Source of the DNA: Falciphora oryzae
Taxonomy: Eukaryota; Ascomycota; Sordariomycetes; Magnaporthales; Magnaporthaceae
DNA: 64,000 nt
Direction of reading: 5' to 3'
Assembly: GCA_000733355.1 (NCBI GenBank)
Contig: JNVV01000006.1
Coordinates: 1,462,438 to 1,526,437 of the forward strand
Shown: piece by piece, positions 49,286-60,595 of the stretch
How positions within the stretch are numbered: position 1 is the first letter of the stretch
How the letters are laid out: each line of letters opens with the position of its first letter
The notes under the pieces: model-generated
Databases searched by the model: none
Seen by the model: only the letters and a program-made list of their open reading frames with translations
What the model was told of the DNA's origin: nothing
Program-made: the position numbers and the translations under genes

Positions 49286-50821
49286 ATGTCTGCGAGATCA
49301 CAACGGCCTCAGAGCCTGCCACCACCGCCCGAGAATTCCCAAAAGTACGGGACTAAGCCTCTTCCCCCAACTCCGCAAAGGACCTCAATAGCTTCCTTCT
49401 TCGACACGCCGCCTAGGAGAGCCCCCAAAGTTCCGGTGTCTGGTGTCGACGGTTATCCGGAAGGGCCCAAATCCAATCAGACCAAGCCCGAGACGAAGAG
49501 AAGGATCATGATTGGGGGGTTCGCTGGGCCCGGCCGCCGAGGTGAAGCGCCGCCGAAGCTAGAGACGGGCCACCAGCCATCTCCGAGCGTCACCAGGCTC
49601 AGAACTCCGACATACCACTCCTCAGAGCACAAGATCAATCAACTCATGGGCCTCGGCCCCCCGACGAGACCTGTCTCCGACTTCTCTTTCAGGCGATCAC
49701 GCGACGACGAGTACATAGTTTCGCCGCTGAGCTCCAGGAGCAGCTATGCCGATGACCTAGAAGATAACGTCTCCGATCTGGATGGGCCGGATTTGGCACG
49801 CCTGTCTGTCCAAGACAGCTCCCCTTGGCCGAGACCGCTCACCTTGCACAAGTCGAGTAGTAGGAATAGCGACCTGAGAGCTGATGCCGCCGATTCACGG
49901 GAGTCGCGGCACTCTTCGATGGTGCGAGCCGACGAGACAGATGCGCTACGCCGTCATCAAGATAACAGGAACAGCGGCATAGACTTGCACGAACCAGGCC
50001 CTAGCAACACACATTCATTCGCAACCCTGAACCCCACGCCACCAAGCCAGAGCCGCGAGCAGAGCACTGGCAGCGCCGACCGCCGGCCGAAGTCTCTTTC
50101 TCTGACTTGGGTGCCCAGGGAGGGCTTTTCGAGCCGTGCCACGCGTTCGGACACCCGCAAACCGCCGCCGCCGCCGGAGATGCGGGCGCGCAGCCGCGTC
50201 AGCGATGACGGGCGTTCTGCCAGCAGGGGCAGCGACGGGTCCTTTGGGACGGGCAACCACCCACTCAAGACACCATACCCACCGCTGAGCAAGAAGCCAA
50301 GGCCGAACAAAAGCGGATGGGACACGGACTCGGATGACGAGAAGGAGAAGATGCAAGGCTCAACACTCGGCGCAATGGCCAGCAAGTTTGCCAAGAAAGT
50401 CAAGCCATTCAGGCGTGACCACGATATTGTCGAAATCACCTCGCGGGGATACAGATCGGGTAGTCACGCGCCGATCGGTGTGTCCGCAACGTCTTCGGCG
50501 TCAGGATCCGCAGCCGCATCAGTGGTCTCGGCGAGGTCTTCAGGGTCGACCGGAGAGACGTTCGGGCACCCGGCGACGCGTGAACATGTTATCCTCACCA
50601 ACAGGTCGAGGGATGCGGATGGTCCTGACACGCCAATCCCACAGCCTATGGGGCTGCTGCAGAGAACTCAAGGGGCGCTAGCCGAGGCCATGAAGACAGC
50701 AGGCATCCAGTCCAAAGCAGACCGCAAGCGCGAAAGCCTGAAAGGAAAGATTCGAGTCATCCCGGAGGGACAGCCTGTTCCCCAGGGGTCGAATGAGGAG
50801 GAGAGGAGGAGATGGGGCTAG
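49286..50821 (+). CDS. disordered, Ser/Pro/Arg-rich fungal protein of unknown function
   Basis: Single exon, 511 residues from MSARSQRPQSLPPPPENS. Proline-rich start (PLPPTPQRTS), long Ser/Arg/Asp-rich disordered middle, one basic/helical element (STLGAMASKFAKKVKPFRRD, about 370-390), a Ser/Ala-rich stretch, and a conserved-looking C terminus with GLLQRTQGALAEAMKTAGIQ and a basic RKRESLKGKIRVIPEG. No enzyme motif, membrane segment or signal peptide is seen. The PPxP-type motifs suggest SH3-partner sites and the many Ser/Arg runs suggest phosphorylation, but both are inference. An upstream ATG at 49226 would add 20 Asn/His-rich residues derived from an AAC repeat; the inner start is preferred. 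Confidence 0.7.
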   Translation: MSARSQRPQSLPPPPENSQKYGTKPLPPTPQRTSIASFFDTPPRRAPKVPVSGVDGYPEGPKSNQTKPETKRRIMIGGFAGPGRRGEAPPKLETGHQPSPSVTRLRTPTYHSSEHKINQLMGLGPPTRPVSDFSFRRSRDDEYIVSPLSSRSSYADDLEDNVSDLDGPDLARLSVQDSSPWPRPLTLHKSSSRNSDLRADAADSRESRHSSMVRADETDALRRHQDNRNSGIDLHEPGPSNTHSFATLNPTPPSQSREQSTGSADRRPKSLSLTWVPREGFSSRATRSDTRKPPPPPEMRARSRVSDDGRSASRGSDGSFGTGNHPLKTPYPPLSKKPRPNKSGWDTDSDDEKEKMQGSTLGAMASKFAKKVKPFRRDHDIVEITSRGYRSGSHAPIGVSATSSASGSAAASVVSARSSGSTGETFGHPATREHVILTNRSRDADGPDTPIPQPMGLLQRTQGALAEAMKTAGIQSKADRKRESLKGKIRVIPEGQPVPQGSNEEERRRWG

Positions 50822-51312
50822 AGGAAGAGGGATATCCAGGAATTAGAGCCATGCTCCAGAGGTTGAAGATGGTGCATGCTTTTGGTGCTTTGTCGTTTCT
50901 GGCGTTTTCGGAGTTTGGACATTGCTTAGAATTGCTTTCCCCATCTCGTTGTGTATTACGCTCGTAGAACTAGACCAAAAATAAATCAGGAACTATGGCT
51001 GCTGCAACTGAGTGCCTACATTGACCCAAGTGAGTTGGTACTAGCACGTGACTGGCCCGCTTTGGCGTCAACACCTGGTGCCACCAGCGCGGCAGGCTCT
51101 AATCCAATAGGCTGTGCCCGCCCCACCTTCGACGAGCCCGCACACAATTCGGAAGGCACGCAAAAATACCCTGGTCGGCCTTTGTCTTTCTTTTTGGGGG
51201 AGCGACATTTCGACCTTGTCTTTCATCTCGCAATAACCGTCAGCCTCGACACCCAACCCGCCGACCTTCACAAACCACCCTCCGAAGCCGACAAGGAAAC
51301 CTCTCGCCCAAG
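50822..51312. other. intergenic region before the eL42 gene
   Basis: The 3' flank of the disordered-protein gene and the promoter/leader of the ribosomal protein gene. No gene is seen and no classical ribosomal-protein promoter box could be assigned with confidence. Confidence 0.45.
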
Positions 51313-51779
51313 ATGGTCAACATCCCCAAGACCCGCCGGACGTACTGCGCCGGCAAGGAGTGCAACAAGCACACCAACCACCGCGTCACCCAGTACAAGG
51401 CCGGCAAGGCCTCGACGTTCGCCCAGGGAAAGCGCCGTTACGACCGCAAGCAGTCGGGATACGGTGGTCAGACCAAGCCCGTCTTCCACAAGAAGGCGAA
51501 GACCACCAAGAAAATTGTCCTGAGACTGGAGTGCACCGTCTGCAAGACCAAGTGCCAGCTGCCCATAAAGCGCTGCAAGCACTTCGAGCTTGGGTGAGTT
51601 TTAGGACGCGGAGAAGTTGGACGGGTGATAGGAGAGGGACCGCGGGCATCGAGCTTCTGGAAGTTTGCGATGGGCGGAACCGTTGTTTGGGACCCTGAAC
51701 GGACATGTTGGCTAACCAATCCTCACCTTCGCGACACAGTGGTGACAAGAAGACCAAGGGCGCCGCCCTCGTTTTCTAA
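51313..51779 (+). CDS. RPL42: 60S ribosomal protein eL42 (L44e)
   Basis: Two exons, 51313-51593 and 51740-51779, giving 106 residues, exactly the family length. The start [12 protein letters not shown] and the blocks [20 protein letters not shown] and [20 protein letters not shown] are near-invariant in eukaryotes. Two Cys pairs (Cys12/Cys17 and the CTVCKTKC region) form the zinc-binding site. The protein sits near the E site of the 60S subunit. Position 56 is proline, the form that goes with cycloheximide sensitivity in yeasts. The second exon codes only for the last 13 residues. Confidence 0.97.
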
Positions 51780-52629
51780 GCACTTTTTCTTCTTCTCGCA
51801 TTTGGGAGCATTTCTGGGCTTTGGGGGTATGTGTGGTTCACGACTCAACTCAACGCTGCCCCTCTTTGGCGATTCTCGCGCTACCCGGCAGAGCGTACTG
51901 ACGTCCTCCGCCTCGACCGAACCATAGCGGCACGAGAACCGAGGGCGATATTCCGAGCCTCCTTCGCATGTGGTAATACCACAGACCCGACGTGTCTTGT
52001 GGGAGAGAGAGATATTCCATCGTGTGCTATATCTCAGCGGAGGCTTTGCCCTCGCAAACCGGGGCATTCTGATCAACCAGCCACAGGATGGATGACGGAT
52101 GATTCATTAGGCGTTGAAGGCTTTGCTTAGGATGGCGGAATTTTTAAAAAAGAACATACATGAACTCACTCGAGTTGGCCCTGAACCTCGGTTCGATGCT
52201 CTGAAGCTGCGGATTCACTTGCTACGACAATTCGGCCCCTCGTTTTGTCTTGGGGGGCGCCTGTCAGCGATTGTGCCGACCAGTCCACTGGCGTTTTGCG
52301 TCCGGTGGTTCCATGGCTTGAGGGGTCAGGTGGCCGTTCCTATCGTTGTGATGCTATCGCCACCTCCATATCGAGGTAGTCCCTCGCACTTGGATAACTC
52401 CTCGTCTGCCTGCCTACCTCGGTACCAAGCCAGTGCATGATTTCGCGGATTTGCGCCCAGTCGGGTTCGGACAAACAGCGCAACATACCGAGTAGGTGTA
52501 GCGTGTAATACCCCACATATTACGCCATGGAACCTCTGCATCGAGGGCCCGGTGACAAGCCAGCGCTACCCAGAAGCTCACGCAGTCCTCCACATTCTCT
52601 CAACCAAACACCCTCCCTTTGCTGAGAAG
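51780..52629. other. intergenic region between eL42 and Nudix genes
   Basis: The 3' flank of the ribosomal protein gene and the upstream region of the Nudix gene. Nothing else is seen. An ATG at 52552 in frame with the Nudix start would extend it by 26 residues. Confidence 0.45.
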
Positions 52630-54077
52630 ATGACTGCTGCGATTGAGCAGGTTGAGCATGACAGCGGCCCGCTAGTAGAAAAGCCTTTTACCGAGGAGGA
52701 GATCGCATCCGTCATCGACGCAGTCCGCGAGGTTCCGTCACCGGCGCCTCCCAGCGGCCTCTCCGACGACGCCGCCGACTATTGGGATGCGTCTACCATG
52801 GGCCAGCTGAACGAAGCATCACTGGTCAGTAACTGAGCCTCCCCGCCACCGGTCCACAGGCAGTGCGTATGCGCCTGGCTTTCTTGGTCTCCGGGCAGAG
52901 TCATCCCCAGCCAGGAAATTTCTCCGAGCGTCGAGGAGCGGAGGCCCTCCTATGCGGAAGCCGAGATCGTGCCGAGGGTGTACACACATAAAAAGAAGAC
53001 CGAAAATGAATAGGGTGCTTATCAGAACAAAGGCCGCCGTAGCCCGGCTGCGGTCCTACCAGCCGCCGGCCTTCCCGCTCTGGGACAGGCTGCCGGTGAG
53101 CCGGCGGGCCGCCGTGCTCATACTACTCTACGCGGACCGCCTCGGAGCCCTGCGGGTGGTGATCACCATGCGCTCGGCTACCCTCCGCAGCTTTTCGGGT
53201 GCGTGTCTGCGCTTCAGCCGTCTACACCAACCGGCTGGGGAGGGCCGCTCTGGCTTCGTGAAGCTGACATCGCTATCCATTCCACAGGGCAAGCAGCGTT
53301 TCCTGGAGGGAAAGCCGATAGCGTCGAGGAGACCCCGTGTAGGTATACCGGCCATGTAGGTAGAGGTGGGTCTGTACCAGCAGTGCATGCTGACTCCCCG
53401 CCCATATAGACCAGGTCGCCCGGCGCGAGGCATGGGAGGAGATCGGCCTCCCGATGGACGATAGCAAGATCCCAGCCCCCTTCACCATCGAGCAGCTGTG
53501 CTACCTGCCGCACAGCCTGGCCAGGACGGGCCTGGTGGTCAGGCCGTGCGTGGCCTTTCTGCACGCCACGGACCCGACCAAGACGACAACGACGGGCGGG
53601 GGGGTCCCCACCGCAGACGAGTCGCTGATGCCGCGCCTGGACGCCAAGGAGGTGGCCGCCGTCTTCAGCGCGCCCTTCCACAACTTCCTGCGCGCCACCG
53701 ACGAGGCGGCGTCGGTCTCGCCCGCGACCACGCAGCCCCAGCAGCCGCCGATGCCGCCGGGCCGCTGGTACGAGGGCAAGTGGACCGAGTACAACGGCTA
53801 CCCGTGGCGCCTGCACTACTTCTTCGTGCCCGTGGACCGGCAGCGCGTCACGCGGCCAAAGGTGCGCGAGGACGGCCAGGCGGCGCTGGCCGAGGACCCG
53901 GAGGGCGACGACACCGTCGAGACGAGGTTCAAGGTCTGGGGCATGACGGGCCGCATGCTCGTCGACGCCGCCAGGATCGCGTATGCCGAGGAGCCCGAGT
54001 TTGAGCACAACAAGCAGTACGGGGACGAGCCCATGATTGAGGACCTGGCGTCGCAGATTGTCGAGAATAAACTATGA
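52630..54077 (+). CDS. Nudix hydrolase, Pcd1-like CoA diphosphatase
   Basis: Four exons: 52630-52824, 53033-53198, 53288-53338 and 53410-54077, for 359 residues. The models join in phase to LNEASLAAVARLRSYQPPAF, then VVITMRSATLRSFSGQAAF and PGGKADSVEETPYQVARREA with EEIGLPMDD. The TMRSxxLRxxxGQxAFPGGK part is the signature of the CoA pyrophosphatase (UPF0035) branch, and the Nudix box (Gly128, Arg143-Glu144, Glu147-Glu148-x-Gly150) follows it. The family cleaves CoA and oxidised CoA esters to phosphopantetheine and 3',5'-ADP; in yeast Pcd1 is peroxisomal. The C terminus here, ASQIVENKL, resembles a peroxisomal PTS1 only weakly (NKL). The first exon is acidic and unlike the catalytic part; its start and the acceptor at 53032 are the least certain points. 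Confidence 0.82.
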
Positions 54078-54460
54078 GCGGGGCTTTGTTTTCCTTTTTC
54101 CGTCTAGAATTCCCTGGCATGCATCTCTCCCGGCGCGCTCCTATCACATCTTGGAGGCCTCACGTTTCCAGTTACGCCCACCTAGGTACTCTTATAGAAG
54201 GCTCGGCCAAGGTGTAGACAGATGGAGTTTTCGGTTCAAGAGTAGAAATCGCAGGCACAAGTCAAGGCACAATTAGACTGCTTCCCGCCTCTTCCAGTTG
54301 GTTTATGGGTACCGCCTACACACATACCGAACGTGAATGCTCGTCAGGCCTTATCCAACAATCTTAGCCCGGCGCCAAACTATCGGGCGCCACTTTGCAG
54401 TGGCTGGGTTCTCAGCTGCTCAGCTGCTGTCCGAGGCACGCTCCCGGTAGCGGGCGCACT

Positions 54461-55381
54461 TTAGTGGCAGGCAGTCTCTTTGGTCGCAGGAGTGGTGCCG
54501 CCAAAGAGCAGATATCCAAGGAAAGCCCCGAAGGAGACGGCAATCATGACCCATCCGTTGTAGGTCATGAAGATAAGCCTGTCGTTTTCGGGCAAAAGTT
54601 AGTCCATCAAGCCTCCCCGCCCGGTTGCCACAGGGCTTTTCCCTTCCTGCAGCAGAAACATGGCTGAAAAGTATCCATTCATCAGTAGGTTGGGTCGGAA
54701 ACTCACATAATCATAAAGGCATAAAAGTTCTGGATCCCGTAAAGCACAGCCTTGAGGACATGCGCCTCGCGGGTGACCTTGGGCTTGTTTTGTCCTGCCA
54801 GGAGGAAAGGGGTACTCTCAGTCTCAGCCACATCGTCCGCGCCCGCGCCTTGTCGGATTTTAGCAGGTGTTATTCCTTTGATATAACATAGCCCCGAAAT
54901 CTCGACCGGTGTCTCGCGTCTGCATCCTCTTTTCTTCTCGTCTTCTCTTCTCCTTCTCCGAGACAGAAGAAGTATAATGGGCCAAACTTACGGGGAACAG
55001 CCTCGTTCTTCTTGTTCAGGTAGTGCTCGTAGCGGCGGATGGACTCGCGCAGGGCCTCGTAGCCGGCGCCGATGGCAACGACGGCCAGCAGGGAGAAGAT
55101 GAGGCCGGCGGTAGAGCGGATGTGCCAGCGCTCAAAGACGATGCAGAGGTTAGTTGTGTCCCACGTGAAGAGCATCTGCGACGGTCCGTCTTTCTTGTCA
55201 GCTTTGCGAGCCGGGCCGATGTTGCGTGGGCGGGCGCAGGGTTCGTGGGACAGGGTCAGTGTTGTTGGGTGATGGGTGTGCCTACGTTCATGCTACACTT
55301 GTCCATGCCGCCATGGTCCATTCCGCCGTGGCCTCCGTGGTCCATGCCGGCGTGGACCATCATGTGGTGGGAGTGGTCCAT
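54461..55381 (-). CDS. CTR-family copper transporter
   Basis: Four exons: 55381-55286, 55175-54992, 54848-54707 and 54578-54461, for 179 residues. Exon 1 codes for a Met/His-rich copper-binding N terminus (MDHSHHMMVHAGMDHGGHGG and on) of 32 residues. Exon 2 starts MLFTWDTTNLCIVFERWHIR and carries TM1 (about 52-74). TM2 has the M-x3-M copper pore motif (Met141, Met145) and TM3 the G-x3-G packing motif (Gly158, Gly162), the core signature of CTR transporters. A cytosolic loop between TM1 and TM2 is acidic. The family imports Cu(I) across the plasma membrane or releases it from the vacuole; the short N terminus and length fit a Ctr2/Ctr4-like protein, but the membrane cannot be told. No exact copper-response element was seen upstream. 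Confidence 0.92.
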
Positions 55382-56444
55382 GGTGTCTGCTGTGTGGCTG
55401 CGTGTGGGTGTCGGTTTGGTGCTATGCGTGCGGTGGGCGAGCTACGCCTCGCGGTCGGTCGGCAAAGCTTTCGATCTGATTTTCGTGGGTCAATGGGAGC
55501 TTGCGGCGTGCAGCTCTCGAGCGTGGCTAGGCTGAGAATCGATGCGCTCAAGTGAGGAAGCGTCGTGTTGACAGGACGTAGAGAGCTGAAGTTGCTCAAT
55601 CGGACGAGGTTTGTTCAATTCTGTTATAATTACCGACAGACAGCTCACGTTGTCTTGTCTCAGCTTCCTCTCGGCGGACCCTTGTCTGCCTGGTCGCTTC
55701 GATTGTATGAGCGGGTTTTCTAGCCACACTCCAGGGAGTGTGCATGCCTGTGGCGCGTCCCGTCGGCGCTGCGCTGCACGAAGTCCAGGGGTCGATTGCC
55801 CCCGCCTCTACCTGCTCAGCGGGTCAGGCGATCAATGGCGGGGCAGCAAGTTCCAGGGCTTACAGAGTGGTGCCTCTAAGAGCTGCCATTGAGACTGGTT
55901 GAATCGTGTCTTACGTTATGCCGTACGTGTTTAGTATAATAGAAACAGTTGCAGACCTCGCTGCTGCAACCTCATTTGCTATCGTGCAAGTCTCGCATTG
56001 GAAAACATTAATACCCACGGCTACACTGGAGCTTGGGATCTCAGCTGTACATGATAGCACCAGACAGCACCTAATGCGGGCGGGCAGTTGGATAACACGG
56101 ACGTTGAAGCGGCGTTAGACTTTATGCCATCAGAACCGGCGTTTGAACTAACATTACTAAGAAGTCCGAAGGCATCTTTCGGCCTAGAGGTAAATTTCTT
56201 GCCGAGACACCCCCTATTGCGTCCGATCTCAGTCGGAACCGGCGGGTCCAACTTGGCTTGACTGTAGGAAAAGTCCCGCACCGCCTTTCTCATCGCCTAC
56301 TCAGCCAGCTCAAGTGGGGAGATCTCTTACGAGGCCATCGACAGTTGTTAGACTCGTCTAGCGTGCTGCATCATTGTCGAGTGATTCGAGGTGCATCATC
56401 ACGCCTGGACGCTCTCTGAGCTACCATCTGGACGACATCCAGCC
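55382..56444. other. divergent promoter region between CTR and BNA1 genes
   Basis: About 1.06 kb between the start of the copper transporter (minus) and the start of BNA1 (plus). I found no gene and no exact TTTGCTC copper-response element. Near-matches such as GTTGCTCAA at about 55591 are too weak to call. Confidence 0.45.
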
Positions 56445-57193
56445 ATGCTGACATCACCGGTAAACTTGCCCAAGTGGTAAGTAGCCCCAGACTCCGGGAT
56501 TGCTCTTAACGGGAGCCGGCCGACTGACAAGCGTGGGGGTGCTGTTCATCAAGGCTGGAGGAGAACTCTCATCTCCTCAAGCCACCCATCAACAACTACT
56601 GCGTCTACAACGAGGACTTCACGGTTATGGTATGCTACTTACTGAGTGAGCCCGTCTTTGCCCCCCACCGGTGTCACCCCAACAGCCCAGACCGGCTTCC
56701 TCCAAGGAGTTTCGGCCTGTGAGAAGGTTGGATGGGAAATATGCTCATATGCCCTCAGATCGTCGGGGGCCCCAATGCCCGCACCGACTACCACATCAAC
56801 CAGACCCCCGAGTGGTTCTACCAGTACAGGGGCGCCATGATGCTCAAGATCGTCGACGACGGCGTCTTCCGGGACGTCATCATCCGCGAGGGCGACATGT
56901 TCCTGCTGCCGGGGAACACCCCGCACAACCCCGTCCGCTTCCCCGACACCGTCGGCGTCGTGCTGGAGCAGCGGCGTCCTCCCGGGTCGGTCGACCGCAT
57001 GCGCTGGTACTGCCAGTCCTGCCGCGCCGTCGTGCACGAGGCCGCATTCCACTGCACCGATCTCGGCACCCAGATCAAGGCCGCTGTCGAGGCCTTCAAG
57101 GCTGACGACGCCGTCCGCACATGCAAGTCGTGCGGTGAGGTTGCCGACTGGTGCCCCAAGCCCGGATCCATCCAGGATCCGAATAAGGAGTAA
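56445..57193 (+). CDS. BNA1: 3-hydroxyanthranilate 3,4-dioxygenase
   Basis: Three exons: 56445-56476, 56554-56629 and 56759-57193, for 180 residues. The first exon codes for only 10 residues plus a split Trp codon ([11 protein letters not shown]). The cupin iron ligands are visible: His48 and Glu54 in [16 protein letters not shown], and His92 in [15 protein letters not shown]-terminal rubredoxin-like zinc site is given by the CxxC pairs Cys121/124 and Cys158/161. The enzyme opens the ring of 3-hydroxyanthranilate in the kynurenine pathway from tryptophan to quinolinate and NAD; it is cytosolic. Stop codons of BNA1 and of the convergent FAHD1-like gene are about 315 bp apart. Confidence 0.94.
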
Positions 57194-57507
57194 GCTGGAC
57201 TTTCTCGCCTTGTGTTGGCACGCACTTCCTAAGTTTTCTGTAGAGAGTGGTTTCTTGTATCTTTCCCCCTTTCTAATCCCTTTTGTCCTGAGTATACACA
57301 CCCACCCCTATGTACAAGTTGAATCCCTAGCCCTGGATGGGCGCCTGGGTGAAAACGATGTCCAAAATGTACCAAGTTGCTTCAGACAAAAACTGTGCAC
57401 TTTTCCGAAACATCTTGAATACAAGATGAAAGGTCTGCTTGGGCCTGAAATACCTGGTATCTAAGCATCCAGGCAGGGTAGACTGGAGCGAGAGACCAGC
57501 TTTCAAA
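57194..57507. other. convergent 3' region
   Basis: About 314 bp between the ends of BNA1 and the FAHD1-like gene; it must hold both 3' UTRs. No gene is seen. Confidence 0.5.
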
Positions 57508-58357
57508 TTAGGTCTCCTTGTAGACATAGGCGCTCGTGGACTCCTCTACAGGAATCTCGATCTTGGCCTCCTCGAGCTCCTTGCCGTCGACGCGAAGACC
57601 AGCGCGCATGACGTCGCCAGGCACCACAGAGCCCACGCCCTTGGGGGTGCCGGTCAGGACGATATCGCCCTTCTCAAGAGCCATGACATGGGAGATATCG
57701 CTCAGGATCCGGGGGATCTGGAACAACATCAGCTCTGTCGAGTCATTCTGGCGAACCTCGTTGTTGACAGAGAGGTACAGCTCCACGCTGTGCGGGTTCG
57801 GGATGGCCGACTTGGGAATGATGTTGCTGACGGGCAGAAACGTGTCGAAGCCCTTGGCAATGTCCCATGGCAAACCCTTCTTCTTGGCCTCGTTCTGGAC
57901 GTTGCGGGCCGTCATGTCGATGCTCAGCGCATAGCCTGGGCGCACATATTGCATATGTCAGCTGAGCAGCACTTTACAAAGGAGTCTGAGGGCATCAGCT
58001 CCTTTCCGGCTAAGATGACTGACTGTCAATGGCATCAAGGGCGCCGTCCATGTCATCCGCCTTCAGGTTCTTGACATCCTTGCCAATGATGAGCGCCAGC
58101 TCCACCTCGTAGTGCAGGTCAACGCCCTTGGGCCGGACCACGGGACCAGCGCCGGGCAGCACGATGGAAGAAGCGGGCTTCAGGAAGAAGAACGGCTGCT
58201 TGGGCTTGGTGTTGTTCAGCTCGGCTACATGGTCGCTGTTGGAGCAGTCAGCTTGGCTTGGCCTGGGAATTTGTCCAGCAGAAAAGGAGGGTCACCCAAC
58301 ACACGCATAGTTGCGGCCAATGCACACCACCTTGCGCGCGTTGCGAAGTGAGGCCAT
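57508..58357 (-). CDS. fumarylacetoacetate hydrolase domain protein, FAHD1-like
   Basis: Three exons: 58357-58305, 58235-58024 and 57935-57508, for 230 residues. Family motifs in order: CIGRNYADHVAELNN near the start, PFFFLKPASSIV, YEVELALIIGKDVKN with the metal-binding Glu-x-Glu, SIDMTARNVQNEAKKKGLPW, and LTGTPKGVGSVVPGD near the end. Length and order match FAHD1, an acylpyruvase/oxaloacetate decarboxylase that in animals is mitochondrial. The N terminus MASLRNARKVV has several basic residues but no clear targeting peptide. The intron 2 join gives ALDAIDSYALSIDMTARN, which fits the family. The catalytic metal is probably Mg2+ or Mn2+ (family knowledge). Confidence 0.93.
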
Positions 58358-59751
58358 CGTCGCTATCCCACGTCGAAAGGAGAGCATGTTGCCAAACTGA
58401 TAGTCGGGTTCTCGTCGAGCGCACAACGTCAGCCAATCGGGCACATCCGCCAGTATTTAATCACTGGATATCCCGCAATAGAGAGGCAGGCAGGGAAGCG
58501 TCTCCACCTCGCTCAACGCCAGAATTCCATCCGCCACGATCAAATCCTCGGCTCTGAGTCGCAGCCCACTCGGCAATAGCATGGATCAAGATGCGAGACC
58601 GGACAGATCCTCTCGAGTTGAGAGGGTCTCTGGATCCACGGCCACAGAGGCCATCATCGATCCGGTNNNNNNNNNNNNNNNNNNNNNNNNNNNNNNNNNN
58701 NNNNNNNNNNNNNNNNNNNNNNNNNNNNNNNNNNNNNNNNNCGCCGCTTACATCCTGCAGCCTTTTTTATGCAGGGGAGGTATGCGTCCTTATCTTGCGT
58801 TACGCTGCCCTTACAGCCTTACACTTAGAAAGCACCCCGGCTATGCCACAGCTCCATTCCACTTGGACCGGTTTGACCTTGGACTAGAGACAGGTGTTGG
58901 AGGGCGAACAGTACGTACCGAGCTGCGCATCAGAACACCTGACATTTTCCCAAGGGGCGGAGTGGGAGGCGTCAGAGGTCGGCAGTCTGAAAGAACAATA
59001 GGCGGCGGGAGTGATCGGATCCGAAGTCACCCGAAGAGGAACAAAGCCCAAAGACTGCAACCAAGGCTGAGGCGGAAGGCAACAATTGGAGGACGCAATC
59101 AGGATCCGTGTGCTCTGTCGGTGGCTGTCGGTGTGGCGTCGCCACTCGGCGGCCCTGAAAACTGCCGTGCGATTCAAATTGAGCGCTCCCTCCCCGGGGC
59201 ACCCTTCCCGCCGGGTTCTGGAAGCCCAGACCGCCTTGCCTTTGGGCACCTGCTGCAGCGCTCCGTCGCAATTGAAGCTGATGGCTGCGCAGCGCCTGAA
59301 TTGAGGGCACCCGCTGCCTGGCAGGCGACCATCCGAACCCCACCCACCACTCTGCGTCCGGCCCCCGCATTCGCTGGGGGGAACCAGGCAGGCTAGGGTT
59401 TGTTGGTCGTTGATCCCGTTTCCCATTGATGCTCCCCCATTCTTGGCCGACGCTTTCGATCTGTCCTGTGCCCCCGATGTCCTACATCCACGTAACCGCC
59501 TGCGTCGCATCGGAGCGTGTCACACACGCTCTCATTTAAAGGTGGCCAATCCTCGTTCCAAGCCACCGACGTCCACACCCATTTTGCCTTGGTCACAAAA
59601 TAAAGAGCAAAAAAATACCTCGCGACCCAGACCGACCGACGACACAAATCCGTTTACCCCCTCGCTGGGTTTGATTAAAACGTCGCTGACATCGAGACCC
59701 GACCGTCTACCCAGGAACCGACCAGCACGCACGTGCGTGCCATCATAGACC
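58358..59751. other. intergenic region with scaffold gap
   Basis: Holds the promoter of the FAHD1-like gene (AT-rich TATTTAAT near 58453), the 75-N gap and about 1 kb after it. The frame running through the gap (58581-59396) is a computational joining artefact, not evidence of a gene. Confidence 0.5.
58667..58741. other. assembly gap, 75 N
   Basis: A run of N of unknown true length between two sequenced contigs. Order and orientation of the right-hand 5.2 kb relative to the rest depend on the scaffolding. Confidence 0.99.
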
Positions 59752-60595
59752 ATGGAGAGCATCCAGCTGGCGCAGATGCTGGCTGACCTCAGCGATCTGG
59801 ATGCTGCAGTATGCGCCACTTCTCCTTGTTGTTGTTGTTGTTGCTATTGCTGTTGCCGTTGTCGATGACGCCTTTGCGCGTTCCACCCATCTCGTCCTGG
59901 CTACAGTTTTGGGCGCGCCTCAAGGAGGACATGCGCCGACCGAGACGACTGCGCTATGGAAAGAGAGACGAACAAAACAGAAGGAGCTCACACGGCGACT
60001 TCGCGGAACCATAGCAAGAAGCAGCTGCAGCCGTTGCTCTGGTCAACGCCAACAAGAGCCTGCAAGCGACGACCGCGACCCCGGACCACGTCCATAACAC
60101 ACTGAAGCCGCCTCCAGAGGGGCGACACCACCATCGCGTCGGCTCAGCCTCGGCCTCGGTTGGCCGCACAGCTTCTCCCGCCTCCAGATTTGACCACTTC
60201 GGCCGCCGCATCCTGACTCCGCCCATGACCCGAAGCAGTTCTAGCCATGGCTCCTTGCCGGGCACCCCACGGAGAGAATCAGAGGTAAGCAAGGCGCTCT
60301 GGACACTGCGTCTCGGCGCACTTCGGACTTCTTCGGAAACAGTCGACCGGGCCAAACACGACCGTTGACGAGGAACTCCTTTCGGTTACGCTCTGTGCAG
60401 AACGAAGACGAAGTCGACCGAGCATCCACACTCATGTCGCTCTACGAGATCCGTGCCAAGATCAAGCAGCAGGACAACTCAAGCCTGATTAGGGCACGAG
60501 AGAAGATCCAGGCCCTGGCCGCGAAGCAGCAGGCCCAGGCGGCAGAGAAGAAGGAAACACACAGCAACCGCTACAGCTTCCCGAGACACTCTTGA
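59752..60595 (+). CDS. small helical protein of unknown function
   Basis: Three exons: 59752-59808, 60015-60284 and 60401-60595, in phase 0, for 173 residues. Joining exon 1 to exon 2 gives one continuous helix, LADLSDLDAAQEAAAAVALV. No GT donor lies between 59913 and 60014, so an extra exon there is unlikely; intron 1 is then 206 bp and contains a (GTT)n tract. The middle is Pro/Ser/His-rich and disordered with RRILTPPMTRSSSSHGSLPG. The C terminus is a charged coiled coil, ASTLMSLYEIRAKIKQQDNS then REKIQALAAKQQAQAAEKK, ending RYSFPRHS. It looks like a small adaptor or complex subunit, but I do not recognise the family. Confidence 0.65.
59827..59845. repeat. (TTG)n microsatellite in intron
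   Basis: About six TTG units followed by imperfect copies, inside intron 1 of the small helical protein gene. Confidence 0.75.
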